Shown one piece after another: positions 9,982 to 18,819 of a stretch of DNA of 64,000 bases. This DNA comes from Pyropia yezoensis (lineage: Eukaryota > Rhodophyta > Bangiophyceae > Bangiales > Bangiaceae): assembly GCA_009829735.1 (NCBI GenBank), contig CM020619.1:23151554-23215553 (forward strand). Reading direction: 5' to 3'. The translations under genes were made by a program, and so were the position numbers. How positions within the stretch are numbered: position 1 is the stretch's first letter; every line of letters starts with the position of its first letter. The notes beneath the pieces are model-generated. The model saw only the letters and a program-made list of their open reading frames with translations. It searched no databases and was not told the origin of the DNA.

Positions 9982-11928
9982 ATGGCTAGCTCGGACCCCC
10001 CGTCGTCCGGGGAGTACACGGGTGACGCACGTACTTCAGTGCCTTTGAATACTGGTGAGACACAGGTGGGTTTACCTGGGGTCGCAGAGGGACTAGAGGT
10101 CCCTCAAGCCAGCAGGACTGGAAGTGCGGGCGGGCAACAGGCCACCCCGACTCAGTCGGGAGTTCACTCGGGTGACACTTCTGACGTGGGTGGGCCGAAG
10201 TCTGGCCACCGCGTGGTATACTCAACGGGAACGTCCCAAGGGGTGAGGACTGTCCCCGCGAGTTCCACTCGGGTTGGAGCCAACTTTGGCATGGAGCCAT
10301 CGCCAACTAGGCTTTCGGAGGACGGCGGACCTCCGTTGGTCGGCGATGGGCTCGCGCCCATGCCCCCGGTTGAGACCCCTGAGGAACGTGGTTACCCCTC
10401 AGGTGGACTCCCGGAGGCGGACCGAGACTCAACTGGAGTCGTCAATCCACTCCTCGCGGAAACTGTCCGTCGGGAGGCGACCAATGTGTTGCGGCAGACT
10501 TTGCCGGACCTGGTGGTCACGATGACGAATACTATTCTGAATCAGATTGTAGCGAGTTTGCCAGATGGCCTGAATGTCCAGACCGGATTGGGGCTTTCGA
10601 GCCCACAGGCGCAGGGGGAATCCCTCCCCACGCCTATCTCGGGTCGCCCCGAACTGGGGGCGACACCTGTGACTCCCAACGAGGGAGTCACACCATACGC
10701 GGTGGGGCGTACGCCCTTCACGGGGGAGTTCCCCTCGGAAACGCCGGCGGCTACACCAAGCTCGCCGTACCAGACTACAGGCACTGAGGGTGGACTTACC
10801 CCAGTGCCACAGCGGCTGTTCCCTCAACGTGAGGTGCCGCCCAAGATTCAGGTAGCCAACCCGGTCTACCAGCGGATCTTTGACTGTGAGACCTACGCCC
10901 TCCACAACAAGTCGGTGGCGTATGGTCCTGACCAGGCCCGAGCCATGGGCCGTGCCAAGAAGAATGCACTTCATTCTTTTGGGCACAGAGCGGAGTGGGA
11001 TGGAACTCCCCCCCTCCGTGTCTTTGAGTTCCTACGTCGTTTCACAAAAGCCTGTGACGACAATGCCATAAGTGAAGGCATGGCTTTTTACATGCTACAG
11101 GAGTTTACGAAGGGAGACCTGCGGACAGAACTTATGTCCGTCATGCCCAGCTCCTCAAGTGGAGGCGCTGGGGAGGTGACGTCCTATTTGGAGCTCGTCA
11201 ACTGGTTGTTGAGGGCCATGGTTGATGAAGCGGCGTTGGCTTCTCAAGTCGAGGAGTTTACGCAAGCCCATCAGGAAGAGGCGGAGGACGAGTTGTCCTT
11301 TGCGGAGCGGGTCCGTAAGCTCAACAATCTTTGTGGGTTTCTTCATCCACAAGCTGTGGTGAAGAGTCGGTTTGTGGAAGGACTCCACTGGTCAGTCCGG
11401 ATGGAGACCCGGGAGCATAACACTGCCCGGGCGACCCTGGCCGAGTTGGCTAGGTTCGCCTACCGCAGAGGCGAGGCCTACCGCAAGTTGCGGGAGGAAC
11501 AACGCCAGGAGCGTCAGGCCGAGTTGGCCAAGGAACGGGAAGAGGCGCGCCAGGCCAGAGAGTTGCGAGAGGCACGCCGAATCCGCAAGGAGAGGGTGGT
11601 AGCTGCCGTGGGAACTTCCCAAGGTACCTCGTCGTCTTCCCCAGTTGGGAAGACCCCTCCGGGAACTGATCATCGGTGTTGGAACTGCAACTCCGATGGT
11701 CACTGGGCATATGATTGCCCCAAGTTGAGTAAACGCATCCAACAGCTTGTTAGGAATGCGAGTAAGAAGTCGGCTACGAACGAAGTGCGTTCACGCCGCG
11801 AGGGTGGGTCTCGACCAGTGGTGGCGGTCGCCACACCCTCGACGGAGGGGGCGGACACGTCGTCCTCGGACTCGTCGTCGTCCCCTTCGCCCTCAGATTC
11901 GGACGCCAAGTCGGCGGGAAACGAATGA
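9982..11928 (+). CDS. gag: Gag polyprotein, element A
   Basis: Encodes about 648 residues from the ATG of MASSDPPSSGEY; the frame is open upstream only through a GTG. It provides the structural capsid/nucleocapsid of a Ty3/Gypsy virus-like particle. The N-terminal third is a Pro/Ser/Thr-rich linker. The capsid-like core lies at about 280-480 (VANPVYQRIFDCETYAL, FEFLRRFTKACDDNAISEG). A Glu/Arg-rich helical stretch at about 500-545 precedes one CCHC zinc knuckle, CWNCNSDGHWAYDC (about 566-579, C-x2-C-x4-H-x4-C). The tail is Ser/Asp-rich. The stop TGA overlaps the pol ATG as ATGA. No disabling change is seen in this copy. Confidence 0.93.
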   Translation: MASSDPPSSGEYTGDARTSVPLNTGETQVGLPGVAEGLEVPQASRTGSAGGQQATPTQSGVHSGDTSDVGGPKSGHRVVYSTGTSQGVRTVPASSTRVGANFGMEPSPTRLSEDGGPPLVGDGLAPMPPVETPEERGYPSGGLPEADRDSTGVVNPLLAETVRREATNVLRQTLPDLVVTMTNTILNQIVASLPDGLNVQTGLGLSSPQAQGESLPTPISGRPELGATPVTPNEGVTPYAVGRTPFTGEFPSETPAATPSSPYQTTGTEGGLTPVPQRLFPQREVPPKIQVANPVYQRIFDCETYALHNKSVAYGPDQARAMGRAKKNALHSFGHRAEWDGTPPLRVFEFLRRFTKACDDNAISEGMAFYMLQEFTKGDLRTELMSVMPSSSSGGAGEVTSYLELVNWLLRAMVDEAALASQVEEFTQAHQEEAEDELSFAERVRKLNNLCGFLHPQAVVKSRFVEGLHWSVRMETREHNTARATLAELARFAYRRGEAYRKLREEQRQERQAELAKEREEARQARELREARRIRKERVVAAVGTSQGTSSSSPVGKTPPGTDHRCWNCNSDGHWAYDCPKLSKRIQQLVRNASKKSATNEVRSRREGGSRPVVAVATPSTEGADTSSSDSSSSPSPSDSDAKSAGNE

Positions 11929-12110
11929 CCGTTGGAGCTGGTCGTCCGAAGCTCACAACGGCAGCCTCGGCCAAGTGGGCCAAGAGGACGAACCAACCGT
12001 GTCGGATACTGCGGCGACCTAAGGGAGTCCGCCCACCTCGGGTGGGACTTCCCAAGAACGTAAGCCCACGTCGGGTCATCGCGGTGCTGACGGGTGAGAA
12101 CTTCCAGGTG
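11925..12110 (+). CDS. pol: Pol polyprotein start, element A (cut by gap)
   Basis: The ATG is inside the ATGA that ends gag. The 62 visible codons (MTVGAGRPKLTTAASAKW onward to GENFQ) match the N-terminus of the element B pol, upstream of the protease active site. The rest is lost in the run of N. Confidence 0.9.
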
Positions 12111-12610
12111 NNNNNNNNNNNNNNNNNNNNNNNNNNNNNNNNNNNNNNNNNNNNNNNNNNNNNNNNNNNNNNNNNNNNNNNNNNNNNNNNNNNNNNNNNN
12201 NNNNNNNNNNNNNNNNNNNNNNNNNNNNNNNNNNNNNNNNNNNNNNNNNNNNNNNNNNNNNNNNNNNNNNNNNNNNNNNNNNNNNNNNNNNNNNNNNNNN
12301 NNNNNNNNNNNNNNNNNNNNNNNNNNNNNNNNNNNNNNNNNNNNNNNNNNNNNNNNNNNNNNNNNNNNNNNNNNNNNNNNNNNNNNNNNNNNNNNNNNNN
12401 NNNNNNNNNNNNNNNNNNNNNNNNNNNNNNNNNNNNNNNNNNNNNNNNNNNNNNNNNNNNNNNNNNNNNNNNNNNNNNNNNNNNNNNNNNNNNNNNNNNN
12501 NNNNNNNNNNNNNNNNNNNNNNNNNNNNNNNNNNNNNNNNNNNNNNNNNNNNNNNNNNNNNNNNNNNNNNNNNNNNNNNNNNNNNNNNNNNNNNNNNNNN
12601 NNNNNNNNNN
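12111..12610. other. Assembly gap of exactly 500 N
   Basis: The round size suggests a placeholder of unknown length. Sequence to the left is element A on the plus strand and sequence to the right is the 3' side of element B on the minus strand. The gap should therefore hide the remainder of A and the 3' LTR of B, or a mis-join between two similar elements. Confidence 0.98.
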
Positions 12611-12780
12611 TTGCTCTCCTCGGTTCACACCTCACCACCACCACCACTTCTCCTTCACCTTACACGGGGCCACCCCACGCTGGGGAGGCACCCGTTTACC
12701 CACGATCCGAGTCCCCCTCAACTCGAGGCGGGTCTCGTGCCGCGATAGCCAGGACGTCTCTCCCCAACTTGGGGAGAGCC

Positions 12781-14724
12781 ATGGCGACTCCGGGAGTGGA
12801 GACGGACTCTCTCGATGAGCGTATGGAGGACACCTCCTACGGTGCAGCGCCTGCCGGGACTTCCGGCGGGGGCTCCGCGATCGCTCCGGGGGTGGGACTC
12901 CCGCGTCACCCGGCTTTGGGTTGACGGCAGGATCTCCCCCGGAGGCGGGACAAGTTGTCCCGCGTGAGGCCTTGGGGCGGTGGTTTTACCCCGCTTGGCC
13001 TCTGTATGAGGAGGGGTTGACTGTTCTTCGCTGTGGCCGACTCGGCGCAGCGATGGGTCGGGTATGGGACCGCCTACGGGAGAAGTATCCCCGTAGGGTC
13101 GGGTTCCCTGCCGGCTTCAGGACGGACCAGTTTGCCTTCCTGGACGACGAGGAGGTCGAGGACGTGCAGCGGGCCAAGGCCATGGTGGACCGCGGGGAAC
13201 TATCCCGGGTCCCGGCGACTTGCCGACCTTCACTTGGGACGCGGTGGCAACTCGCCCCCCCGTACCTTCACGAGGCCGATCCGCACACTCATCACTTTGA
13301 TGTGCGGATGGAGAAGGACTTCCGGCGAGGTCCCTACTTGGTGACCTCGGCTCCACTTGAGTTTCCTCAGCAGTCTGCTGCCAGTAAGGAGCAATACTAC
13401 CCGAAGAAGCCCGAGTGGTGGCCTCAAGTTGAGGTCCCCTACGGGTTCCCGGCATTGTTGCCACGGTTGCTTGACCACTTCGGCTCCGTCATGTTGACGG
13501 CTGGCCCCTGATCATCTGGTGTGGGCCATGTTGGCCACCCAGTGGCTCCTCGAGGTCATGTCGACCTGGGTGTCATGTGTTCAGCGGCGGGGGATGCTCT
13601 GGCATCTCCCCCTCCGGCTCATCCAGGGTTTGGAACAGCTCACCCCTCAGCTAGTTGCTGAGGGGTGCTCGTCAGGACAACTCACTCTACTTGAGGAGAT
13701 GCTCCGCCTCCACAAGTTTATCGAGTGGGAGAGCATTGAGCACAAGTTGCGCCGCCCCACTCGTGGGCCCAAGGACGACGGCGCACTTCGCCAGTTCGTA
13801 TGGGTCGCTCGTGAACTTCACGACGGCCGTGTGGTCCTACGAGAGGGGTTGGGCATCGGGGACTACCCATATGCACCGGGGGTGGATCGCCACACTGGGC
13901 CACCCCCGGACAAGCCCGTAGTTATGGCCGTGCCCTCATATGATGACCATATGACTCAACCCACTGCGGGGGCCCCAAGTCGGGGTCGCAGTTACACCCG
14001 GGTGCCGCCACCTCGGCGTGCCCCTCCGCTTCCTCCTGTTCCTTTCCAGCCTCACGGGAACATCCCGATCAGCGTGGCCGTGGAGTCATCCACACCGGTG
14101 TCTCCCAACTTGGGGGCCACCCTCCTGACGGTATACCCCAAGTTGGTGTTACCGCCCACGCCTCTAACCTCAGAGATGATGATCACCACGTTGGTGCGCA
14201 CCATTTCCTGGTTGGCCGCGTCGACCGCAACCCTCCAAAGTTCCGAGACTCCTCAACTTGAGGAGCGCGTTCGTACTGCAGTGGCGACCGCGAGTTGCGA
14301 GTCGGTGGCGGAGTTTATGACGGCCGAGTTGGCTCGCATTGGGGCTATTATGCCCCAGCCAACCCCACTTGGGCGTGGCAAGCGTCGTGCGAGCCGGGCA
14401 TACTCGCCTCCTCGCCGTCGTCGCCGTCACTCGCGGCGCTCTCCCTCCGTGTCGGAAGACGAGTTGTCTTACTCCGTCTCGGAGTCCTCTACCCCATCGG
14501 AGACGGAGTCTGTCCAGCGTCTGCGTCGCAAACTTGCGCGCAAGACCAGGCAGAAGAGTAGCCACGGTCGGCGCCACTTGCGCGACCGTGAGGGGCGCGA
14601 CGGTTCCGACTTGGAGCCGCCGCCCCTTCCAACGAGTGGAGACCGTTATCGGCGTGGGTCTCGCCGCTCGCCTCCACGTGAGGGCGAGGGCCGTGGAGTG
14701 GGAGAGTCTAGCATGCGTGCCTAG
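12781..14724 (+). pseudogene. Antisense ORF of element B (two frameshifts)
   Basis: Lies between the end of pol and the missing 3' LTR of B and reads opposite to gag-pol, tail to tail with pol. From ATG 12781 (MATPGVETDSLDERMEDT) the frame breaks near 12890, where element C keeps one extra A. It resumes as GLTAGSPPEAGQVV, breaks again near 13505, then runs from about 13513 to 14724. The middle (GSV...WLLEVMSTWVSCVQRRGM, LWHLPLRLIQGLEQL) is similar to the antisense ORF of element D. The C-terminal about 120 residues are Arg/Ser-rich (SPPRRRRRHSRRSPS), like an RS domain or nuclear signal. Function is unknown. Antisense ORFs in this place are known from plant Tat-lineage Ty3/Gypsy elements. Confidence 0.7.
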
Positions 14725-14835
14725 TTGGCAGCTGCCTTTGTTGTGAGAGTGTGAGGGTTAGGGCTGTAGTTTAAAGCCACTCTGCGTACCACTTCGACTT
14801 GAAGCACTCTCTTGGCACTGTTGCTCGGCCTTCCC
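14725..14835. other. Convergent spacer between antisense ORF and pol
   Basis: The 111 bases separate the two stop codons. A hairpin, TCCCTCA (14832-14838), CGT, TGAGGGA (14842-14848), includes the pol stop codon. Both transcripts would have to end in or read through this segment. Confidence 0.5.
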
Positions 14836-17800
14836 TCACGTTGAGGGAGGGCTGTTAGGGTCTATCTCGTTCCGGGCACAGTACGCCCGGACCTTCTCAG
14901 CAGGAAGGTCCTCCACATACTCCCACGTATCATCCTTGGCTTTGTAGCCAAACCAACGCACCCTCAACATGAGGCGGTCAGTATCCTCATCCCAGCCGTG
15001 GTCGATGAACTTGTCGAACACGTACTCCTGCGGGCCCTGTTTGGCTGCAGGCAGCGAGGGCAGGCGCCACGTTTTCAAAGCACGCGCCCAAGCTGGGTCG
15101 CCTGCAGGCGGTGGTGCAACATTGACCACGTCCTGTCCGTTCACTGTGCGGACCCCATCGTCACTTTCGATGGTGAAGCGCCGCCCATCAGTACGAAGGA
15201 CCTGGTACGGCCCCTTCGTCTGGAACACCAACTTACCCCCAGTTGGGGTGTGTGAGTGGACCAATACCCAGTCACCCTGCTCGGGGACATGCTTGGCGTT
15301 GCGCACCTTTTTGTCAAAGGTACGCTTGTAGCGCTTTTGTGCTTTGTCCATCTCAGCCCTGACTTTAGGGATGAGGTTTTCAAGCCTAGCAGCGAACTCC
15401 GCCTTACTCTCAGTAGGAGTGGGCGTACTGCCACCATCCTCCCTAGTTGGGAGCGGCCGCCGCACGGCAATAGACCGCACGCGACGGGGGGTCACAAAAG
15501 CGAGGGGTACTTCCCCGGTAGATGAGTGAACCTGCGAATTGTAGGCAGTGGTCAGAATAGAAATGTATTGGTCCCACGTCTTCACGTGCTCACTCACATA
15601 ATGGCGCAGCTGCCTAACAATAGTTTTGTTGAAGCGCTCCACCTGCCCATTAGTTTGTGGGTGGTAGGGGGTGGCATAGTTTGCCTTAACCCCCAACATA
15701 TCCAGCACTCCTTGAAGCAGTACAGACGCAAATTGCGGTCCATTGTCCGATAGTGTACTATCCGGAATGCCATACGCGGCAACCCAGTGATCTAGGAAGG
15801 CTGACACGACCGACATGGCCGTGATCTCTGCCAGTGGGATCGCTCGCGTAAGTTTCGTGAAGCGGTCACAGATGACCAGGAGGTACTGGTTGCCCTCCTC
15901 GGTCACTGGCAGTGGCCCAAGGATGTCCATCGCCAACGCGGCGAAGGGCTCCTTGGCCGGGAACAATAGCATAGCCGTAGTAGGCCGCCGTTCCATCAGA
16001 CGGTTCTGTGCACAACTTGTGCAGGCAGCCACCCAACTGTAGATGTCCACCACCATGGACGGCCAGTAGTACCTGGTCCTCAGGGTCTGGTACAGTTTAC
16101 TAGACCCCAGGTGTCCACCCGTGGGAGCGTTATGCTCCCTCTCAAGGATACTGTCCTTGAGGGATGCGGGGACGACAAGTTGTTCGGTCCCCTGGAATAC
16201 CCCCCTCCTCATGAGGAGGCCATCGTCTCCCAGGAAGAACCGCGTCTCCGCCACTGTATCCAGGGTATCCCTCTGCGACTTGCAGAAGGGATCCTCGGCC
16301 TGGGCCTTCACTACTTCGTCCAGGGACAGGGGCAAGTACTTCTTGTTCCCTGGCGCCTCGGGATTCAACGCCTGACCCGAGCGCGTGACTACCCCCACGA
16401 TGGGGATGTCCTCATCGACTGGGGTGGTGTCCAGTCCCTCGGTAGGTACCCGAGAGAGGCCGTCGGCAAGGGCATGTTGCCTGCCAGGTCGGTACTCAAT
16501 ATCAAAGTTGAAGGGTGCAAGTCGCACCCTCCACCGGTTGAGACGAGTGTTCGTACAGTCCGTCTTGAAGATGAACTGCAACGCGCGGTGGTCACAGCGG
16601 ATGAGGAACTTCTCACCCTCTAGGTAGTGACGAAGTGACGTCACCGCCCATACCACTGCGAGTCCTTCCAACTCGGTGACTCCGTAGTTCTTCTCGGCCG
16701 AGTTTAGCCCCTTGCTGAAGTATCCCACCGGCAAGTACTCCTTGTCCGGCTGTTGCTGAAGCAACACACAACCAAGTTGGTCGTAGCTAGCGTCCACATC
16801 CAGGATGTAGTGGCCTCCCAACCTGGGAATAGCCAGGATAGGGGGCTTCAGCAGAAGGTCCCGAAGAGTCTCAAAGGATTCCTGCTCCACCCGACTTGGG
16901 GGAGGCAGGTTCTTCGGTAGCGTTGAGCTCACTAACTCATTCAACGGTTTCGCCACCTTGGCGAAGCCCTTAGTGAAACGTCGGTACACGTTACACATCC
17001 CGAGGAAGCTCCTCATCTGGGTCTGGGTCCGGGGGTACTGAGCCTTACGGATGGCCCTCAAGTTTTTCTCGTTGACACTGAGACGCCCCGGACGGACAAC
17101 ATGTCCCAAGTACTCCACCTCTTGAGTGAAGAGGTGGCACTTACTCGCCTTCAGTGACACTCCGGCGTCAGCAAGTAGCTTGAACACCTGGCCAAGATGG
17201 CCAATGTGTTCCTCCGGACTTCGGGAGAACACAATGATATCGTCTAGGTACACGAGACAGATCTGCCACCGTACTCCGGCCAGAATCATGTCCATAGCGC
17301 GCTGGAAAGTTGCCGGCGCGTTACACAGGCCAAACGGTAGACGCTTGCACTGGTAGGTACCACAGTGACAGGTAAAGGTAGTTTTATGCCTGTCCTCCGG
17401 GGCAATGGGAATTTGCCAGTACCCCGCGTTACAGTCCAGGGTAGAGAACACGTTTGCCTCCCCCAGAGAGTCCAGACAGTCATCCATCCGAGGTAGGGGA
17501 TAACTATCCTTCACCGTGCTCTCGTTGAGCTTACGGTAGTCGATACAGAACCGGGGGGTCCCATCAACTTTGGGGACGATCACCACCGGACTCGCCCACT
17601 CGGCGTTGCTGGCCTCGATCACATCGAGGGCCTCCATGCGAGCAACTTGCTCCTTAACGAGGGCCCTTGAACGGGGTCCCCCCCTATACGGTTGTTGGCG
17701 TATAGGGGGCGCACCGGGTTTCAACTCGATCCGGTGTTGGGTAGCTCTCATGAGTCCCAATTGACCATCCCACAACTTGTGATATTGGTCCAAGAGGCGT

Positions 17801-18819
17801 TCAACTTGAACCCTCAACCTGGGTGGAACACCCTCCATGTTTACCTGGGGCCGAGGAGAGGCGGCCGACTTGGCTTGATGCTTCTCCTTTCCGGACTTCG
17901 GGTCGCTACTTGCGCCCGCGCTGAGGGTGACCGCTACTACCGGTCCCTCGTGTTGGTCGATATAGCCGAACTTGGCCCCCGACTTGAAGAACTTGGGCGA
18001 CGAGCTCAGGTTCATCACCTGGATCCTCCACGGGACTCCGGCTTTGGAGTCCATCGTGCCAAGGGCAACATGCACTTGGTGCTTGCGAGCAAGACGGGGG
18101 TCAGGGTGCACCAATCCGTTCCCCGCATAATCAGTTACAACATCCACGTGCGCCACCGAGTTGGGGGGCAACATGACTTTACGGGCTAAACGCAGAGTAG
18201 CAGTAAACCCTTCCCTCACAGAACAAACAGGCTTCGACTGTGAAACTGTCACAGGAGCCACAGACTTTCCCTTACCAAGGATGGGGATAGTCTCCCCATT
18301 CATCAACTTGACCCAGTACTCAGGGCCACAAATCAAAGGCACTTGTGTTACGACATAAGGGGTACCCAGAAGCAGGGGTACCGATATATTCTCAACTACA
18401 CCATAGGTCACGTCGACCTCATGGGTCCTCAACCGAGTTGGTAGGGTCACGGCACCAACGATGGGAAGTACCCCACCATTGATATCGATCAGATGGTCAG
18501 CTTTAGACTTCCAGCGTTGGAGCCTCATCCCCTTTGGTAATAGCGACTTGCGTATCAAGGAGGCTCCTGACCCGGTATCAAGTACGATACGGACACAACA
18601 GGCGCGGCCGGGGGCAAGTTGCACCCGTCCAGCCACCTGGAAGTTCTCACCCGTCAGCACCGCGATGACCCGACGTGGGCTTACGTTCTTGGGAAGTCCC
18701 ACCCGAGGTGGGCGGACTCCCTTAGGTCGCCGCAGTATCCGACACGGTTGGTTCGTCCTCTTGGCCCACTTGGCCGAGGCTGCCGTTGTGAGCTTCGGAC
18801 GACCAGCTCCAACGGTCAT
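14836..18819 (-). CDS. pol: Pol polyprotein, element B (intact chromovirus pol)
   Basis: Encodes 1327 residues and is uninterrupted. Protease: VLDTGSGASLIR with catalytic D81. Reverse transcriptase, about 390-600: FCIDYRKLNEST, LPFGLCNAPATFQRAMD and the YLDD box at about 524. RNase H: LDVDASYDQLGCVLLQQ onward. Integrase: an HHCC zinc segment at about 896-937 (H...H, CTSC), then D (MDILGP, about 963), D (LSDNGPQF, about 1026) and E (GQVERF) spaced DD35E. The C-terminus carries a chromodomain-like segment (LRVRWFGYKAKDDTWEYVEDL). The order PR-RT-RH-IN-chromodomain marks a Ty3/Gypsy chromovirus. The start ATG overlaps the gag stop (ATGA), so translation by reinitiation is likely. This is the best candidate for an active enzyme source for its family. 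Confidence 0.96.
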   Translation of the reverse strand: MTVGAGRPKLTTAASAKWAKRTNQPCRILRRPKGVRPPRVGLPKNVSPRRVIAVLTGENFQVAGRVQLAPGRACCVRIVLDTGSGASLIRKSLLPKGMRLQRWKSKADHLIDINGGVLPIVGAVTLPTRLRTHEVDVTYGVVENISVPLLLGTPYVVTQVPLICGPEYWVKLMNGETIPILGKGKSVAPVTVSQSKPVCSVREGFTATLRLARKVMLPPNSVAHVDVVTDYAGNGLVHPDPRLARKHQVHVALGTMDSKAGVPWRIQVMNLSSSPKFFKSGAKFGYIDQHEGPVVAVTLSAGASSDPKSGKEKHQAKSAASPRPQVNMEGVPPRLRVQVERLLDQYHKLWDGQLGLMRATQHRIELKPGAPPIRQQPYRGGPRSRALVKEQVARMEALDVIEASNAEWASPVVIVPKVDGTPRFCIDYRKLNESTVKDSYPLPRMDDCLDSLGEANVFSTLDCNAGYWQIPIAPEDRHKTTFTCHCGTYQCKRLPFGLCNAPATFQRAMDMILAGVRWQICLVYLDDIIVFSRSPEEHIGHLGQVFKLLADAGVSLKASKCHLFTQEVEYLGHVVRPGRLSVNEKNLRAIRKAQYPRTQTQMRSFLGMCNVYRRFTKGFAKVAKPLNELVSSTLPKNLPPPSRVEQESFETLRDLLLKPPILAIPRLGGHYILDVDASYDQLGCVLLQQQPDKEYLPVGYFSKGLNSAEKNYGVTELEGLAVVWAVTSLRHYLEGEKFLIRCDHRALQFIFKTDCTNTRLNRWRVRLAPFNFDIEYRPGRQHALADGLSRVPTEGLDTTPVDEDIPIVGVVTRSGQALNPEAPGNKKYLPLSLDEVVKAQAEDPFCKSQRDTLDTVAETRFFLGDDGLLMRRGVFQGTEQLVVPASLKDSILEREHNAPTGGHLGSSKLYQTLRTRYYWPSMVVDIYSWVAACTSCAQNRLMERRPTTAMLLFPAKEPFAALAMDILGPLPVTEEGNQYLLVICDRFTKLTRAIPLAEITAMSVVSAFLDHWVAAYGIPDSTLSDNGPQFASVLLQGVLDMLGVKANYATPYHPQTNGQVERFNKTIVRQLRHYVSEHVKTWDQYISILTTAYNSQVHSSTGEVPLAFVTPRRVRSIAVRRPLPTREDGGSTPTPTESKAEFAARLENLIPKVRAEMDKAQKRYKRTFDKKVRNAKHVPEQGDWVLVHSHTPTGGKLVFQTKGPYQVLRTDGRRFTIESDDGVRTVNGQDVVNVAPPPAGDPAWARALKTWRLPSLPAAKQGPQEYVFDKFIDHGWDEDTDRLMLRVRWFGYKAKDDTWEYVEDLPAEKVRAYCARNEIDPNSPPST

